Shown piece after piece: positions 43,473-52,111 of a stretch of DNA of 64,000 nucleotides. Source of the stretch: Nocardia rhizosphaerihabitans (GTDB lineage Bacteria; Actinomycetota; Actinomycetes; Mycobacteriales; Mycobacteriaceae); the NCBI RefSeq assembly GCF_014646295.1, contig NZ_BMNE01000003.1, positions 886,422 to 950,421 on the forward strand, in the 5' to 3' direction. The position numbers and the translations under genes were made by a program. Each line of letters opens with the position of its first letter. The first letter of the stretch is position 1. The notes under the pieces are model-generated. The model was not told the origin of the DNA, searched no databases, and saw only the letters and a list, made by a program, of their open reading frames with translations.

Positions 43473-43757
43473 CTACTGGCAGTTCCGCTCATCGGATCCG
43501 TCACCGCAGTCGTCGTCACCGTCGCACAGCCATTGTTTCTGCACGCATCTGTCGTTGTCGCATTTGAATTCGCTCGGCTCGCACAGGAATTTTCCGCTGT
43601 GACACTCACTGCGGGCTCCGCCTGGGCCGAATTCGAAGGACACCAGCGTCTCGGTGTCGGCACGGGCGGCGACCTCGGCCATGGCCGGTGCCGACAACAG
43701 TGTCAGCCATATCGCGGTTGCCCCTGTCAGTGTTGCGAGGACGGAAACGACACGCAT
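43473..43757 (-). CDS. Secreted LDL-receptor class A domain protein
   Basis: A 94-aa exported protein. Signal peptide about residues 1-27 (cleavage near AMA-EVA). Residues 59-93 form a complete LDL-receptor class A module: cysteines at C59, C66, C71, C78, C84, C93 with spacing 6-4-6-5-8, and the Ca-binding acidic run WLCDGDDDC-GDGSDERNC. One extra Cys (C52) lies before it. LDLa modules are chiefly eukaryotic (LDL receptor, complement). The ATG at 43757 starts a typical signal peptide. Role unknown: adhesion, Ca-dependent binding or host mimicry are possibilities only. Confidence 0.85.
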   Translation of the reverse strand: MRVVSVLATLTGATAIWLTLLSAPAMAEVAARADTETLVSFEFGPGGARSECHSGKFLCEPSEFKCDNDRCVQKQWLCDGDDDCGDGSDERNCQ

Positions 43758-43860
43758 GCGGAACCCTCCATAACGAGATTCAGTCTCTTCGCGAAGGAAC
43801 TTCGGTCTCCAGCAACGCTCGAGCATCGTATCCTGCTCAGGATCGCATGCCGGATCGATC

Positions 43861-44088
43861 TCACATCGCGAGCACCAGTCCCACCGCGACCGCCAGGAAG
43901 AGGGCCACGAACAGCACCGCCACGACAATCGCGGCAACACCGGTCGGCGGAAAATGGCGGCTGGTGCGCGGCTCCGGAGCCGACAATCCCGATGTCTGGG
44001 CAGATTCCGGTGGGGTCGATCCGGGTGCAACACCACCTCCTGGTTCCAGGTCGGGGGTTTTGTCTGGATCAGGATCCATGGAGTTCAT
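43861..44088 (-). CDS. DUF6480-type small membrane protein
   Basis: A 75-aa protein: Pro/Asp-rich N-terminus (PDPDKTPDLEPGGGVAPGSTPPESA and SGLSAPEPRTSRHFPP) then one C-terminal membrane helix (about 50-74). The GLSEPEP/LEPGGGV(x)PG pattern is what I recall for DUF6480. A second ATG lies three codons in. About 100 bases upstream of the LDLa gene on the same strand. No known function. Confidence 0.7.
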   Translation of the reverse strand: MNSMDPDPDKTPDLEPGGGVAPGSTPPESAQTSGLSAPEPRTSRHFPPTGVAAIVVAVLFVALFLAVAVGLVLAM

Positions 44089-44288
44089 CTCTACCTATCT
44101 CCTCTCCCTAACCGTTTGCACTTACCGAAGCAATAGACGCTGCCATCGTCTTCAATCAGGTTCCCGCAACTTTGGTTGCGTGACCGACTCCGGGCGGTCC
44201 GGCGACTTGCCGGTGCACACCCCCGCTGTTTACCAGCGGCAAATCGCGGTATCGCCCAAGGACGGCAGTCGACCAACGGAGGGCTTCG

Positions 44289-44768
44289 ATCACGGGATTT
44301 CCCGAACAGCAGCAGAAAGTTCCCGGCGTCCAGGCGCAGATGTCACCGGTTCCGGACTGCGGGGAGAGCAGCTACCGCGGCTCGGGAAAACTGACGGCAA
44401 ATCCGCATATGCGCCCCGGGTCGTCGATCATCGGCAGTTCCTCGGTCAATTCCGACATGCCCAATCCGACCCTGACACCGTACGCCGCCACCAAAGCGGC
44501 GATCGCGAATCTGTCCGCGAGCCTCGCGCAGCTGTTGGGCGACAAAGGCATCCGGGTGAACAGTGTGGCGCCCGGCCCGATCTGGACGCCGCTGATTCCG
44601 TCCACCATGCCGCCGGAGAAGGTCGCGAAGTTCGGTGACGACACCCCGCTGGGCAGGGCAGGACAGCCGGCCGAGCTCGCGCCGGCCTATGTCCTGCTCG
44701 CGGCCGACGACGGGAGCTACATCTCCGGTGCCAGGCTCGCGGTCACCGGCGGCAGACCCATTCTTTGA
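44289..44768 (+). pseudogene. SDR pseudogene (YghA-like), start lost and core deleted
   Basis: The open frame begins with the N-terminal signature of the YghA/glucose-dehydrogenase-like SDR subgroup (FPEQQQKVPG, MSPVPDCGESSYRGSGKL) and continues directly into its C-terminal half (PHMRPGSSIIGSSSVN, YAATKAAIANLSASLAQLL, VNSVAPGPIWTPLIP, GRAGQPAELAPAYVLLA). The cofactor-binding Rossmann core, about 130-140 residues, is absent. The expected start codon is ATC at 44289, although GGAGGG (44278-44283) still sits in the right place. With a lost start and no cofactor site the gene is dead. An internal ATG at 44340 cannot rescue function. Confidence 0.85.
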
Positions 44769-44833
44769 TTCCGGGAACCGACCGATCCGCCACCCGCCGA
44801 TGAATTCTCGCCTCCGGACACGTCGGTACCAGC

Positions 44834-45712
44834 ATGACGACACACAAGCTCGAAACCCCCGGCGCAACGCTCACCTACGACGTCCAGGGTCCACTCCCGA
44901 CCGCCGATGGGCGGCCGCCACTGCTCATGATCGGGCTCCCGATGCACGCGAGCGGATTTACCGCCCTCGCCTCGCATTTCCCCGATCGCACGGTCGTCAC
45001 CTACGACCCGCGCGGACTCGGCCGCAGCGTCCGCACCGACGACCAGGTCGACAACGTCCCCACCGTCCACGCCGAGGATGTCCACGCCGTCATCGAGGTC
45101 CTCGGCTCCGGCCCGGTCGAGATCTTCGCCAGTAGCGGCGGGGCCATCGTCGCGCTCGCGCTCGTGAGCGCCCACCCCGATGACGTGACCACCTTGGTGG
45201 CGCATGAACCGCCGCTGCTGTCCGTGCTCCCCGATGCCGCGGCGGCCGACCGTGCGGCGGCCGGGTATCGCGACGCCTATGCGGCGAACGGCTTCGGCGC
45301 GGGCATGGCGGCCTTCATCGCGATGACATCCTGGCACGGCGAATTCACCGACGACTATTTCGCGGCGCCCGCCACGGATCCCGCGATGTTCGGCCTGCCG
45401 GCCGAGGACGACGGTTCCCGCGGCCACCCGCTGCTGTCGGAGCGGTCCCGGCCGGTCCTCGACTACCGCGCCGACATCGCCGCTCTCGTCGCGGCACCGC
45501 CCCGGATCGTCATCGGCTACGGCGAGGAGTCGACGGGGACGGTCACCGAACGCACCTCGACGGCGCTCGCCGACCGACTCGGTCAGCAGCCGGTCCTCTT
45601 CCCCAGCCATCACGGCGGCTTCACCGGCCCCGAGTCCGGCTACCCGGGCCAACCGGAGGCTTTCGCCCATACCCTCCACGGAGTCCTCGACAACGCAGTG
45701 TCACGCGCTTGA
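44834..45712 (+). CDS. Alpha/beta hydrolase
   Basis: A 292-aa alpha/beta-hydrolase fold protein: oxyanion region LLMIGLPMHASGF, VVTYDPRGLGRS, nucleophile elbow IFASSGGAIVAL (first Gly of GxSxG replaced by Ala) and the His end PSHHGGFTG. A DHR-type tight fit suggests a small-molecule esterase or lyase. Convergent with, and overlapping by 12 bases, the XRE-family gene. Confidence 0.85.
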   Translation: MTTHKLETPGATLTYDVQGPLPTADGRPPLLMIGLPMHASGFTALASHFPDRTVVTYDPRGLGRSVRTDDQVDNVPTVHAEDVHAVIEVLGSGPVEIFASSGGAIVALALVSAHPDDVTTLVAHEPPLLSVLPDAAAADRAAAGYRDAYAANGFGAGMAAFIAMTSWHGEFTDDYFAAPATDPAMFGLPAEDDGSRGHPLLSERSRPVLDYRADIAALVAAPPRIVIGYGEESTGTVTERTSTALADRLGQQPVLFPSHHGGFTGPESGYPGQPEAFAHTLHGVLDNAVSRA

Positions 45713-46561
45713 TGGTTCGCGATGGTGGCTGGTGGTCGATGGGGGCAGGGCCGCGGACGCCAGCAGGGCAAGTTTGTCGGCATGCACGGTGTCGGGGTCG
45801 GGGTGGAAGACGACGAGTTTGAGGTCGTCGGCCTCACCGATGCTGAGCCGCTCCCGGTTGAGCGTCAACTCACCGACCTGAGGGTGGTCGAATCGCATGG
45901 GCGATCCGTACTGTCCCTTCACGTCGTGCCGGGCCCACAGCTCGCGGAACCGAGGGCTCGCGAGTGAGAGCTCGCCGGCGAGCTCGATGAAGCGCGGGTC
46001 GTCGATATCGGTGCCGACGGACTGGCGCAGGTTGGCGATGAGGCACTGCGTGGAGTTCTTCCAGTCGGGGTACAGGGCCTGCTCGGCTGGGTCGAGGAAC
46101 ATGTCCCTGAGCTGATTGCCGCCGACGGTGAAGCGGGGCGAGAGCGCTGCGGCCAGCGAGTTGGAGGCCAGGATGTCGAAGTAGCGCCCCTCGATGTAGG
46201 CAGGCTGCGCCAGGGATGCCAAGAGCTGCACCATGCCGGGCGGCACGGTCTCCTTGCGGGGACGTCGTCGGCTCCGGCGGGGCTTGTCGGCCGCCAGCGT
46301 CATGAGGTACGCGATGTGGTCGTCGTCGAGACGCAGCACTCGCGCGATCGACTCGAGGACCTGTGTCGAGGGGTTGCGGTCGCGGCCGCGCTCGAGGCGT
46401 AGGTAGTAGTCGGCGCTGATGCCGGCCAGCATGGCGACTTCTTCCCGTCGCAGGCCGGGCACCCGCCGCACGCCGAGTTCGGGAATGCCGGCCTGTTGCG
46501 GCGTCACGAGTCCGCGGCGTGCACGGAGGTACTCGCCCAAGGTGTTCGGCCGGTTCGTCAT
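45701..46561 (-). CDS. XRE-family regulator with MmyB-like ligand domain
   Basis: A 286-aa protein: N-terminal HTH_31 (about 8-75: LGEYLRARR, GLRREEVAMLAGISADYYLRLERGRDRNPSTQVLESIARVLRL) and a C-terminal MmyB-like PAS-type domain (about 110-275; LLASLAQPAYIEGRYFDILASNSLAAALSP, DWKNSTQCLIANLR, FDHPQVGELTLNRERL). Such proteins usually repress a divergent oxidoreductase gene; here the divergent SDR at 46701 fits. Confidence 0.9.
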   Translation of the reverse strand: MTNRPNTLGEYLRARRGLVTPQQAGIPELGVRRVPGLRREEVAMLAGISADYYLRLERGRDRNPSTQVLESIARVLRLDDDHIAYLMTLAADKPRRSRRRPRKETVPPGMVQLLASLAQPAYIEGRYFDILASNSLAAALSPRFTVGGNQLRDMFLDPAEQALYPDWKNSTQCLIANLRQSVGTDIDDPRFIELAGELSLASPRFRELWARHDVKGQYGSPMRFDHPQVGELTLNRERLSIGEADDLKLVVFHPDPDTVHADKLALLASAALPPSTTSHHREPSSA

Positions 46562-46700
46562 GGCACCAGCGTAGAGCTCAGGCGCCGGTACAAAGGGGCC
46601 CTGTCACACCCTGGGACCGAAGGGGCGCTGCCTGGCGGGAGCGGTCGCCCATAGCGTCCTTGATGCCCACCCGGGCAATGGATATCGGAAGGGAAGCACT

Positions 46701-47393
46701 ATGACCGTCACGCTGATCACCGGAGCCAACAAGGGCATCGGCTACGAGACCGCCAGACAACTGATCCACCTCGGTCACACCGTCTACATCGGGGCCCGCG
46801 ACGTCGAGCGCGGTGAGAAGGCCGCGGCCGAGCTGGGTGCGCGGTTCGTCCAGCTCGACGTGACCGACGACGCGTCGGTGACGGCGGCGTTGGCGACCAT
46901 CGGCTCGGTCGAGGGTCGTCTGGACGTGCTGATTCACAATGCGGGTATCTCCGGCGGCGGGATCGTCGACGGCCCGACGGCTCTGCGTGTGTTCGACACC
47001 AACGCTGTCGGCGTCGTCCGGGTCACGGAGGCGGCACTCCCGCTGCTGCGCACGTCGCAGCATCCTGTCGTCGTCACGGTCTCCAGCAGCGCCGGATCGT
47101 TCTGGGCGGTGACCAATCCCGACAGGCCGGAGTTCGGGCTGCCTGCGACGCTCTACGCGGCGTCCAAGTCGGCCGCGACCATGCTCATGGTGCAGTACGC
47201 CAAGGCCGAGCCCGGCATCAAGTTCAATGCGTTGGAGCCCGGCTTCACCGACACCGACATGACGGCGGCCCTGGGCATGGGAGGTGGGCGGCCTGTCGAG
47301 GAAAGCGCCGGAACCGTTGTGCGGCTGGCGACGATCGGCGCGGACGGACCCACCGGGACCCTCCAGGACGAGGCCGGCGAACTTCGCTGGTAG
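46701..47393 (+). CDS. SDR-family oxidoreductase
   Basis: A 230-aa classical SDR: TGANKGIGYETARQL, IHNAGISGGGI, catalytic Ser in VVTVSSSAGSFW and YAASKSAAT. Its N- and C-termini fit the carbonyl-reductase-like SDR group often encoded divergently from MmyB-type XRE regulators. ATG after GGAAGGGAAGC. Substrate unknown. Confidence 0.88.
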   Translation: MTVTLITGANKGIGYETARQLIHLGHTVYIGARDVERGEKAAAELGARFVQLDVTDDASVTAALATIGSVEGRLDVLIHNAGISGGGIVDGPTALRVFDTNAVGVVRVTEAALPLLRTSQHPVVVTVSSSAGSFWAVTNPDRPEFGLPATLYAASKSAATMLMVQYAKAEPGIKFNALEPGFTDTDMTAALGMGGGRPVEESAGTVVRLATIGADGPTGTLQDEAGELRW

Positions 47394-47467
47394 GCGTCGG
47401 CCATCCGATGTCCAGGGATTCCGGCGGGTGGTTCCGCGACCGCATCGTCGCCTACGCCACGTTCCGC

Positions 47468-48436
47468 TCAGGCAGGCGGCTGTGACCCCTCGTCATCCCG
47501 ACCGCGCCGGCTTCCGGTGTAGGCGCTCTCGCGGATCCGGTTGACCACGTTCGGGACCAGGGCCACCTCGGCGGGATGGTTCAGGACCGGGTCGAAGAAG
47601 TCGGTGCGGTGCTCACCCGGTTCGGCGCGGCGCAGATCCAGCTCACCGATGGTCTCGGCGGGACTGCCGAGCCCGTCAGCGGTGAGGGTGTAGCGAATCA
47701 CCTGGCCGTCGAGGTAGTCACCGACTGCTTGCAAGGATGCCGTGTTCGGCAGAGCCTCGGCGTCCAGCGGCTCGGCGAACAGCCACGCCGGTGACGCGTC
47801 GCCGAACCGGTACGGCAGCAGCGAGCCGAAACAGGCGGTGGACCAGCCGCGCGCAGGGGTGAAGACGAATCGGCCGAGGGTGCCGCGACCGGTGGTCGCC
47901 AAGGCGAAGTCCCACGGGTGATCGTCGCGGTCCAGCACCCGAAAGGCCAACCCGAGGACATCGGGCACCCCGACCGGACTACCGAGTCCCTTCGACAGTC
48001 GCGCGATCACCGCCCGATCGCCCGCACCGAACCACGGCTCGTACTTCTGCGTGGGCCGGAACCGCCCGGCGAGGCGAATTCCCCGCGGATGAAACACCCG
48101 TGCGTGGCGCACGCGCGCCGCGGTCTGAAAGGCCGCGGCGACGACGGCGTTCGGCAGGTCGGTGAGCCCGCGTATTTCGATCAGTGGTGCTGACCTGCGA
48201 TCATCGCCGTCGACCTTCGCCTGCGCGGCCGGAGGAGACTGCGCGGCAGCAGGGTCGGGGAACCCGCGTTTGCGGTAGTCGGAGCGGATGTCGGTCTCGG
48301 TGTCGTCGTCGGAGAGCGGTTCCGGTTCTCGCCAGTCCTCGACACGACCCGTACCTCGGAGAGCCCTGTCCAGCTCCTCGGCCAGCTCCTCGTCGTGAGC
48401 GGGTCCATGCTTGGTGTTACCTCGTTCGATATCCAA
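47468..48436 (-). CDS. Catalase-fold protein of unknown function
   Basis: A 322-aa protein. Residues about 80-310 have the pattern of the catalase superfamily beta-barrel (RHARVFHPRGIRLAGRF, AVIARLSKGLGSPVGVPDVLGLAFRVLDRDDHPWDFALAT) but without the catalytic His/Asn and proximal Tyr of true catalases. An acidic N-terminal segment (about 1-60) is extra. The start is TTG at 48436, supported by GAGGAGG 5 bases upstream. Some mycobacterial relatives are annotated as phosphodiesterases with little support. Confidence 0.65.
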   Translation of the reverse strand: MDIERGNTKHGPAHDEELAEELDRALRGTGRVEDWREPEPLSDDDTETDIRSDYRKRGFPDPAAAQSPPAAQAKVDGDDRRSAPLIEIRGLTDLPNAVVAAAFQTAARVRHARVFHPRGIRLAGRFRPTQKYEPWFGAGDRAVIARLSKGLGSPVGVPDVLGLAFRVLDRDDHPWDFALATTGRGTLGRFVFTPARGWSTACFGSLLPYRFGDASPAWLFAEPLDAEALPNTASLQAVGDYLDGQVIRYTLTADGLGSPAETIGELDLRRAEPGEHRTDFFDPVLNHPAEVALVPNVVNRIRESAYTGSRRGRDDEGSQPPA

Positions 48437-48580
48437 CTCGACCTCCTCTTACGGGTGTCAGCGATGCCACCCGAGCACGGCGACACCATGTCGCGCATAC
48501 CCGACGCCGCGCTCCCGAATCGGATCGCTGACAACCCGGCACACCTCGTAGTGGACTTTCTCCAGGTCGGGCGGTGCAAT

Positions 48581-48795
48581 CTACGGAAATACCGGTCGGA
48601 AGCCGCCGATCTCCTGCTCGAGAAGTTCGGCCAGCCGCAAGACGGTGCGGTCCTCGAACATCGGTCCGATGAGATGCACTCCCACCGGCAGGCCCTCGGG
48701 AGAACGGCCGGCGGTGTGGAATTTGTCCTCAGCGTCGACGCGCTCGTAGGTATGTGCGCCGACAAGCGACCGAAACGCCGGCCCTCTGGATTCAC
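48581..48795 (-). pseudogene. Amidase C-terminal remnant
   Basis: The last about 40 residues of an open frame ending at 48581 (SPEGLPVGVHLIGPMFEDRTVLRLAELLE) match the C-terminal helix-strand region of amidase-signature enzymes. The catalytic Ser-Ser-Lys part is not found upstream in any frame, and the preceding HTAGR stretch joins the piece at the wrong place, so this is a deletion remnant. The boundary on the right is approximate. Confidence 0.65.
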
Positions 48796-49006
48796 CCGAT
48801 TCGGGTGAAGCGCGCGGACTGGAGGCGGTGCACGATTCGCCCATGGGATCGACTCCAGTTCTGGGCCCGGTGCTGTCGATCGACGCTGAGGTCGCCGCAG
48901 CGACGATGGGACGGGTCGGCACGCCGATCAAGCCGCCGAGCCAGGCTTCGGCGTCATCGAAGTGAGCACGACCCGCTGTCCGACATTCACAGACCAGGAG
49001 ATTCCA

Positions 49007-49531
49007 GTGAAGCTCGAGAGCAGTGTCTATGGGATAGCGTCGATCGCGGCGGTTGTGCTGATGACCGCGGCGTGTAACTCCGACGACACCACATCCACGC
49101 CGACAACCACCCCGACCGCCCAGGTCGACACTCTGCAGAGCAGCATCGCCGCAACGGCGTCCGCGGCGGTGAGTTCCCTGCGCGAGAACGTGCAGCAAAC
49201 GGTTCAGGATGCGATCAACACGATCTTGGTTGCCGCCCCGATCTCCTTCGCCCCGGGCAGTTCCGACCTCGGCACGACCGACACCGTCACCCTCACAGCG
49301 GTTGCGGCCGCCTTGCAGGGGAACGACACCAAGATAGAAATCACGACCTACGCCCAGGATTCGAATGTGGCCACCGCCAAATCTCTGGCCGAAGCCCGCG
49401 GTGACAACATCGCGGCCGAGCTCGAGGCCGACGGCATCGACAAGTCGCGCCTCACGGTGAAGTCCGATGCGAATCCCTCGGACCCGCAGGTCGATCCCGA
49501 TCAGGCCAAGATCACGGTCGTCGACGGATAG
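49007..49531 (+). CDS. OmpA-family lipoprotein
   Basis: A 174-aa exported lipoprotein: signal stretch then lipobox LMTAAC (Cys about residue 24), a Thr/Pro-rich linker (about 25-45), and a C-terminal OmpA/MotB-like domain (about 75-172) with SFAPGSSDLGTTDTVTL and AKSLAEARGDNIAAELEADGIDKSRLTV. These domains bind peptidoglycan meso-diaminopimelate. GTG start with AGGAG 6 bases upstream. Confidence 0.82.
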   Translation: MKLESSVYGIASIAAVVLMTAACNSDDTTSTPTTTPTAQVDTLQSSIAATASAAVSSLRENVQQTVQDAINTILVAAPISFAPGSSDLGTTDTVTLTAVAAALQGNDTKIEITTYAQDSNVATAKSLAEARGDNIAAELEADGIDKSRLTVKSDANPSDPQVDPDQAKITVVDG

Positions 49532-49824
49532 GACAGGACGTCACCAACCCAGCGCCCACCCGGATCGCACGCCAAGACGCCAACGCCTCTCGGCGCACCT
49601 GCGCAGCCGCAGGCGCGGATGAACTCGGGCCGAACGGCGCTCGTTCGTGCGCAGGATCTCATTCGGGCCGGATCCGAGTGCGTGGGCTCGGTCACGACTT
49701 CGCAATCTTGCGTCCTGATTCGCCCACGCCCTTGGTGCGCGAGACGTACGGTAATCACCGACCACAGTCGTCGAATCCGGCGGCGGTGGTGATCGGTGTC
49801 GGAGTCGAAAGTCGGTGAGTCCTG

Positions 49825-50271
49825 GTGGTATCCGAGTTGGAGTTCGAGGAACTGTCGCGTCGAGCTGAAATCGACGGTACCGCACCACGGGTCGGCGTGA
49901 TCATCGATCGCGGTGGACAGGTCCTACTACTCGCACGCCACGACACCGGCCCGATCAAGGCCACGCTGAAGCTTCCCGGTACCACGGTGCTGCCGAGGGA
50001 ACCCCTCGCCGAGGCGGTCGTCCGGGGCGTGCACGAGGAAACGGGCCTGGCCGTCACCGGGATTCGGCACCATGTCGGGGATTTCGACTACCTGTCCCCC
50101 GACGCCCGCCCGGTCCGCCGCTTGCATTTCGCTGTGGATGTCGCGGCGACCGAGCCGATCCGGCTCTCCGTCCATGCCCGTTACGTCTGGGCACCACTCG
50201 ACGGTGATCTGCCGGTGACGTCATCCATCCGCCGCATCCTCGAGAACTACCGCAATCTCGTGCACCCCTGA
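49825..50271 (+). CDS. Nudix-like hydrolase
   Basis: A 148-aa Nudix-fold protein. The box region PGTTVLPREPLAEAVVRGVHEETGLAV keeps the EExGL end but has RG instead of RE and one extra residue in the first part, so the metal site may be weakened. GTG start; weak ribosome binding site. Convergent with the DUF6390 gene, 14 bases between stops. The 293-bp space before it holds no recognised gene. Confidence 0.75.
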   Translation: MVSELEFEELSRRAEIDGTAPRVGVIIDRGGQVLLLARHDTGPIKATLKLPGTTVLPREPLAEAVVRGVHEETGLAVTGIRHHVGDFDYLSPDARPVRRLHFAVDVAATEPIRLSVHARYVWAPLDGDLPVTSSIRRILENYRNLVHP

Positions 50272-50285
50272 CATCCCGTATCGGG

Positions 50286-51008
50286 CTAGGGTCGAACGTT
50301 TCGCAGGGTGTCGGTCAACCGTCGATTGGTTACCTGTAGTTGTCGAGCGGTACTGATGGCCAGCGCCCGCGCCTGCCCGGCATCGAGGCGGCCGCACACG
50401 CGCCCCCAGTGCACCGCCACCTGGTCGCCGACAGTCACCTCGGTCGCGAGGTGCTGGTCGTCCACCTCGGCGCGCTGCAGCGCCGGGGCGGACAACCGCA
50501 GCAGCGGACCGTCCAGCACCAACCGCCGACAGCGGACCGACGCGGCGCCGCCGTCGCGGGCCACCACGGTGCCCCAGGTGATGCGACAGCTGTCCAGGAT
50601 ACGGATCGGGTGTTCGTCGGCGCCGCGGCCGAGCAGCCGGGTCCACGGATACACGCCGAAGACGTGGAATCCGTGGTTGGCGGCGGCTTCCTCGGCGAGG
50701 TCGGCGTTCAGGTACGACCAGTAGTGCCCGGCCATCGGACCGATGATCGCGAGCAGTTCGGTGGTGAACGCGTCGGCGTCGAGGTCGGCGCCGATCCCGC
50801 CACCGAGCCAATAGGACTCGACGAGGCGACGGTCGAGCGGATCGGTGATGCCGGTCAGTCGCGACATGGCCCGCAGGTAGGGCCAGGCCCCGGAGAACTG
50901 CCGCGCCAGTGCGCGGATGTCGGCGGATGACCCGTTGTGCAACGCCCGCGCATCGGCGGGACCGCAGTAGCCGAGCTGGTTGGGCGCGTAGGCGTAGCGG
51001 GCGAACAT
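50286..51008 (-). CDS. DUF6390 hydrogenase-associated protein
   Basis: A 240-aa protein starting MFARYAYAPNQLGYCGP, the signature of DUF6390, a family found at the end of actinobacterial hydrogenase operons. Other landmarks are ESYWLGGGIGADLD and NHGFHVFGVYPWTRLL. The ATG at 51008 fits the family's usual N-terminus, though the strong AGGAGG upstream (at about 51026) is 15 or more bases too far away, so the start may differ. Last gene of the hydrogenase unit; function unknown. Confidence 0.75.
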   Translation of the reverse strand: MFARYAYAPNQLGYCGPADARALHNGSSADIRALARQFSGAWPYLRAMSRLTGITDPLDRRLVESYWLGGGIGADLDADAFTTELLAIIGPMAGHYWSYLNADLAEEAAANHGFHVFGVYPWTRLLGRGADEHPIRILDSCRITWGTVVARDGGAASVRCRRLVLDGPLLRLSAPALQRAEVDDQHLATEVTVGDQVAVHWGRVCGRLDAGQARALAISTARQLQVTNRRLTDTLRNVRP

Positions 51009-51037
51009 CTCGGTCCCGTCGATGATCGCGCCTCCTG

Positions 51038-52111
51038 TCAGCAGATCCGTGGCAGTTGTTCTCCGGCGGGCAGATCCACCACCCGGGTGCCGCCCAGGGC
51101 GGTGCGGGCGACCACCATGCCGGGATGGTCCTCGACGCACACCCCGATGGCTTCGGCTCGGGCACCCAGCGGGTGGGCCCGCATGGCCGCGAGCACTCGG
51201 TCGGCGTCGTCGGGGGTGACGAAGGCGATCAGCTTGCCCTCGTTGGCCACATACATCGGATCGAGCCCGAGCAGCCCACACGCGTCGCGGACCGCGTCGG
51301 GCACGGGCAACTTCCGTTCATCCAGTGCCACACCGATTTTCGCGACGCCGGCGATCTCGTTGAGCGTCGCCGCGACCCCGCCGCGGGTCGGGTCGCGCAG
51401 CACGTGCACGTCGGCGCCGGTGGCCAGCATCGCGGCGACCAGGCCGTTGAGCGGCGCCGTGTCACTGCACACGGTGGTGCCGAACTCGAGACCTTCACGG
51501 CAGCTCATCACCGCGACGCCGTGCACCCCGATGTCACCGCTGACGAGTACGACATCACCGGGACGGGCCCGCTGCGGACGGATGTCGACACCCTCGTCGA
51601 CGATGCCGATGCCCGCGGTGTTGATAAAGATGCCGTCGCCGTGGCCGGAGTCGACCACCTTGGTGTCGCCGGTGACCAGCTTGACGCCCGCCGCGAGGGC
51701 GGCGGTGCCGACGGCCTCGGCGACCCGGGCGATCTCGGCGAGCGCGGTGCCTTCTTCGAGGATGAACGCCGTGGACAGCACCATCGGCCGCGCGCCCGCC
51801 ATGGCCAGGTCGTTGACGGTGCCGTTGACGGCCAGGTCCCCGATCGACCCACCCGGGAACGCCAGGGGTTTCACGACGAAGGAGTCGGTCGAGAACGCCA
51901 GCCGCACGCCGCCGAGGGTGAGCACCGCCGAATCACCCATGCCCGCCTCGGCGGCGGAGCCGAACGCGGGCAGGAACAGGTGCTCGATCAGCTCACCCGA
52001 CATCGCTCCCCCGCCACCGTGACCCATCACGATGTTCGGTGAGTCGCGCAGCGGCATGGGGCACACCCAGCTGTCCATGTCGAGCCCGGCCGCCGCGTTG
52101 TCCTCACGCAT
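51038..52111 (-). CDS. hypE: Hydrogenase maturation protein HypE
   Basis: A 357-aa AIRS/PurM-family protein. HypE dehydrates the carbamoyl group passed from HypF to give thiocyanate for the CN ligands of the Ni-Fe site. Seen here are HGGGGAMSGELIEHLFLPAFG, the ATP-site FSTDSFVVKPLAFPGGSIGDLAVNGTVNDLAM, and the essential C-terminal PRIC-COOH, whose Cys carries the carbamoyl group. It overlaps the HypD gene end by 8 bases. Confidence 0.96.
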   Translation of the reverse strand: MREDNAAAGLDMDSWVCPMPLRDSPNIVMGHGGGGAMSGELIEHLFLPAFGSAAEAGMGDSAVLTLGGVRLAFSTDSFVVKPLAFPGGSIGDLAVNGTVNDLAMAGARPMVLSTAFILEEGTALAEIARVAEAVGTAALAAGVKLVTGDTKVVDSGHGDGIFINTAGIGIVDEGVDIRPQRARPGDVVLVSGDIGVHGVAVMSCREGLEFGTTVCSDTAPLNGLVAAMLATGADVHVLRDPTRGGVAATLNEIAGVAKIGVALDERKLPVPDAVRDACGLLGLDPMYVANEGKLIAFVTPDDADRVLAAMRAHPLGARAEAIGVCVEDHPGMVVARTALGGTRVVDLPAGEQLPRIC

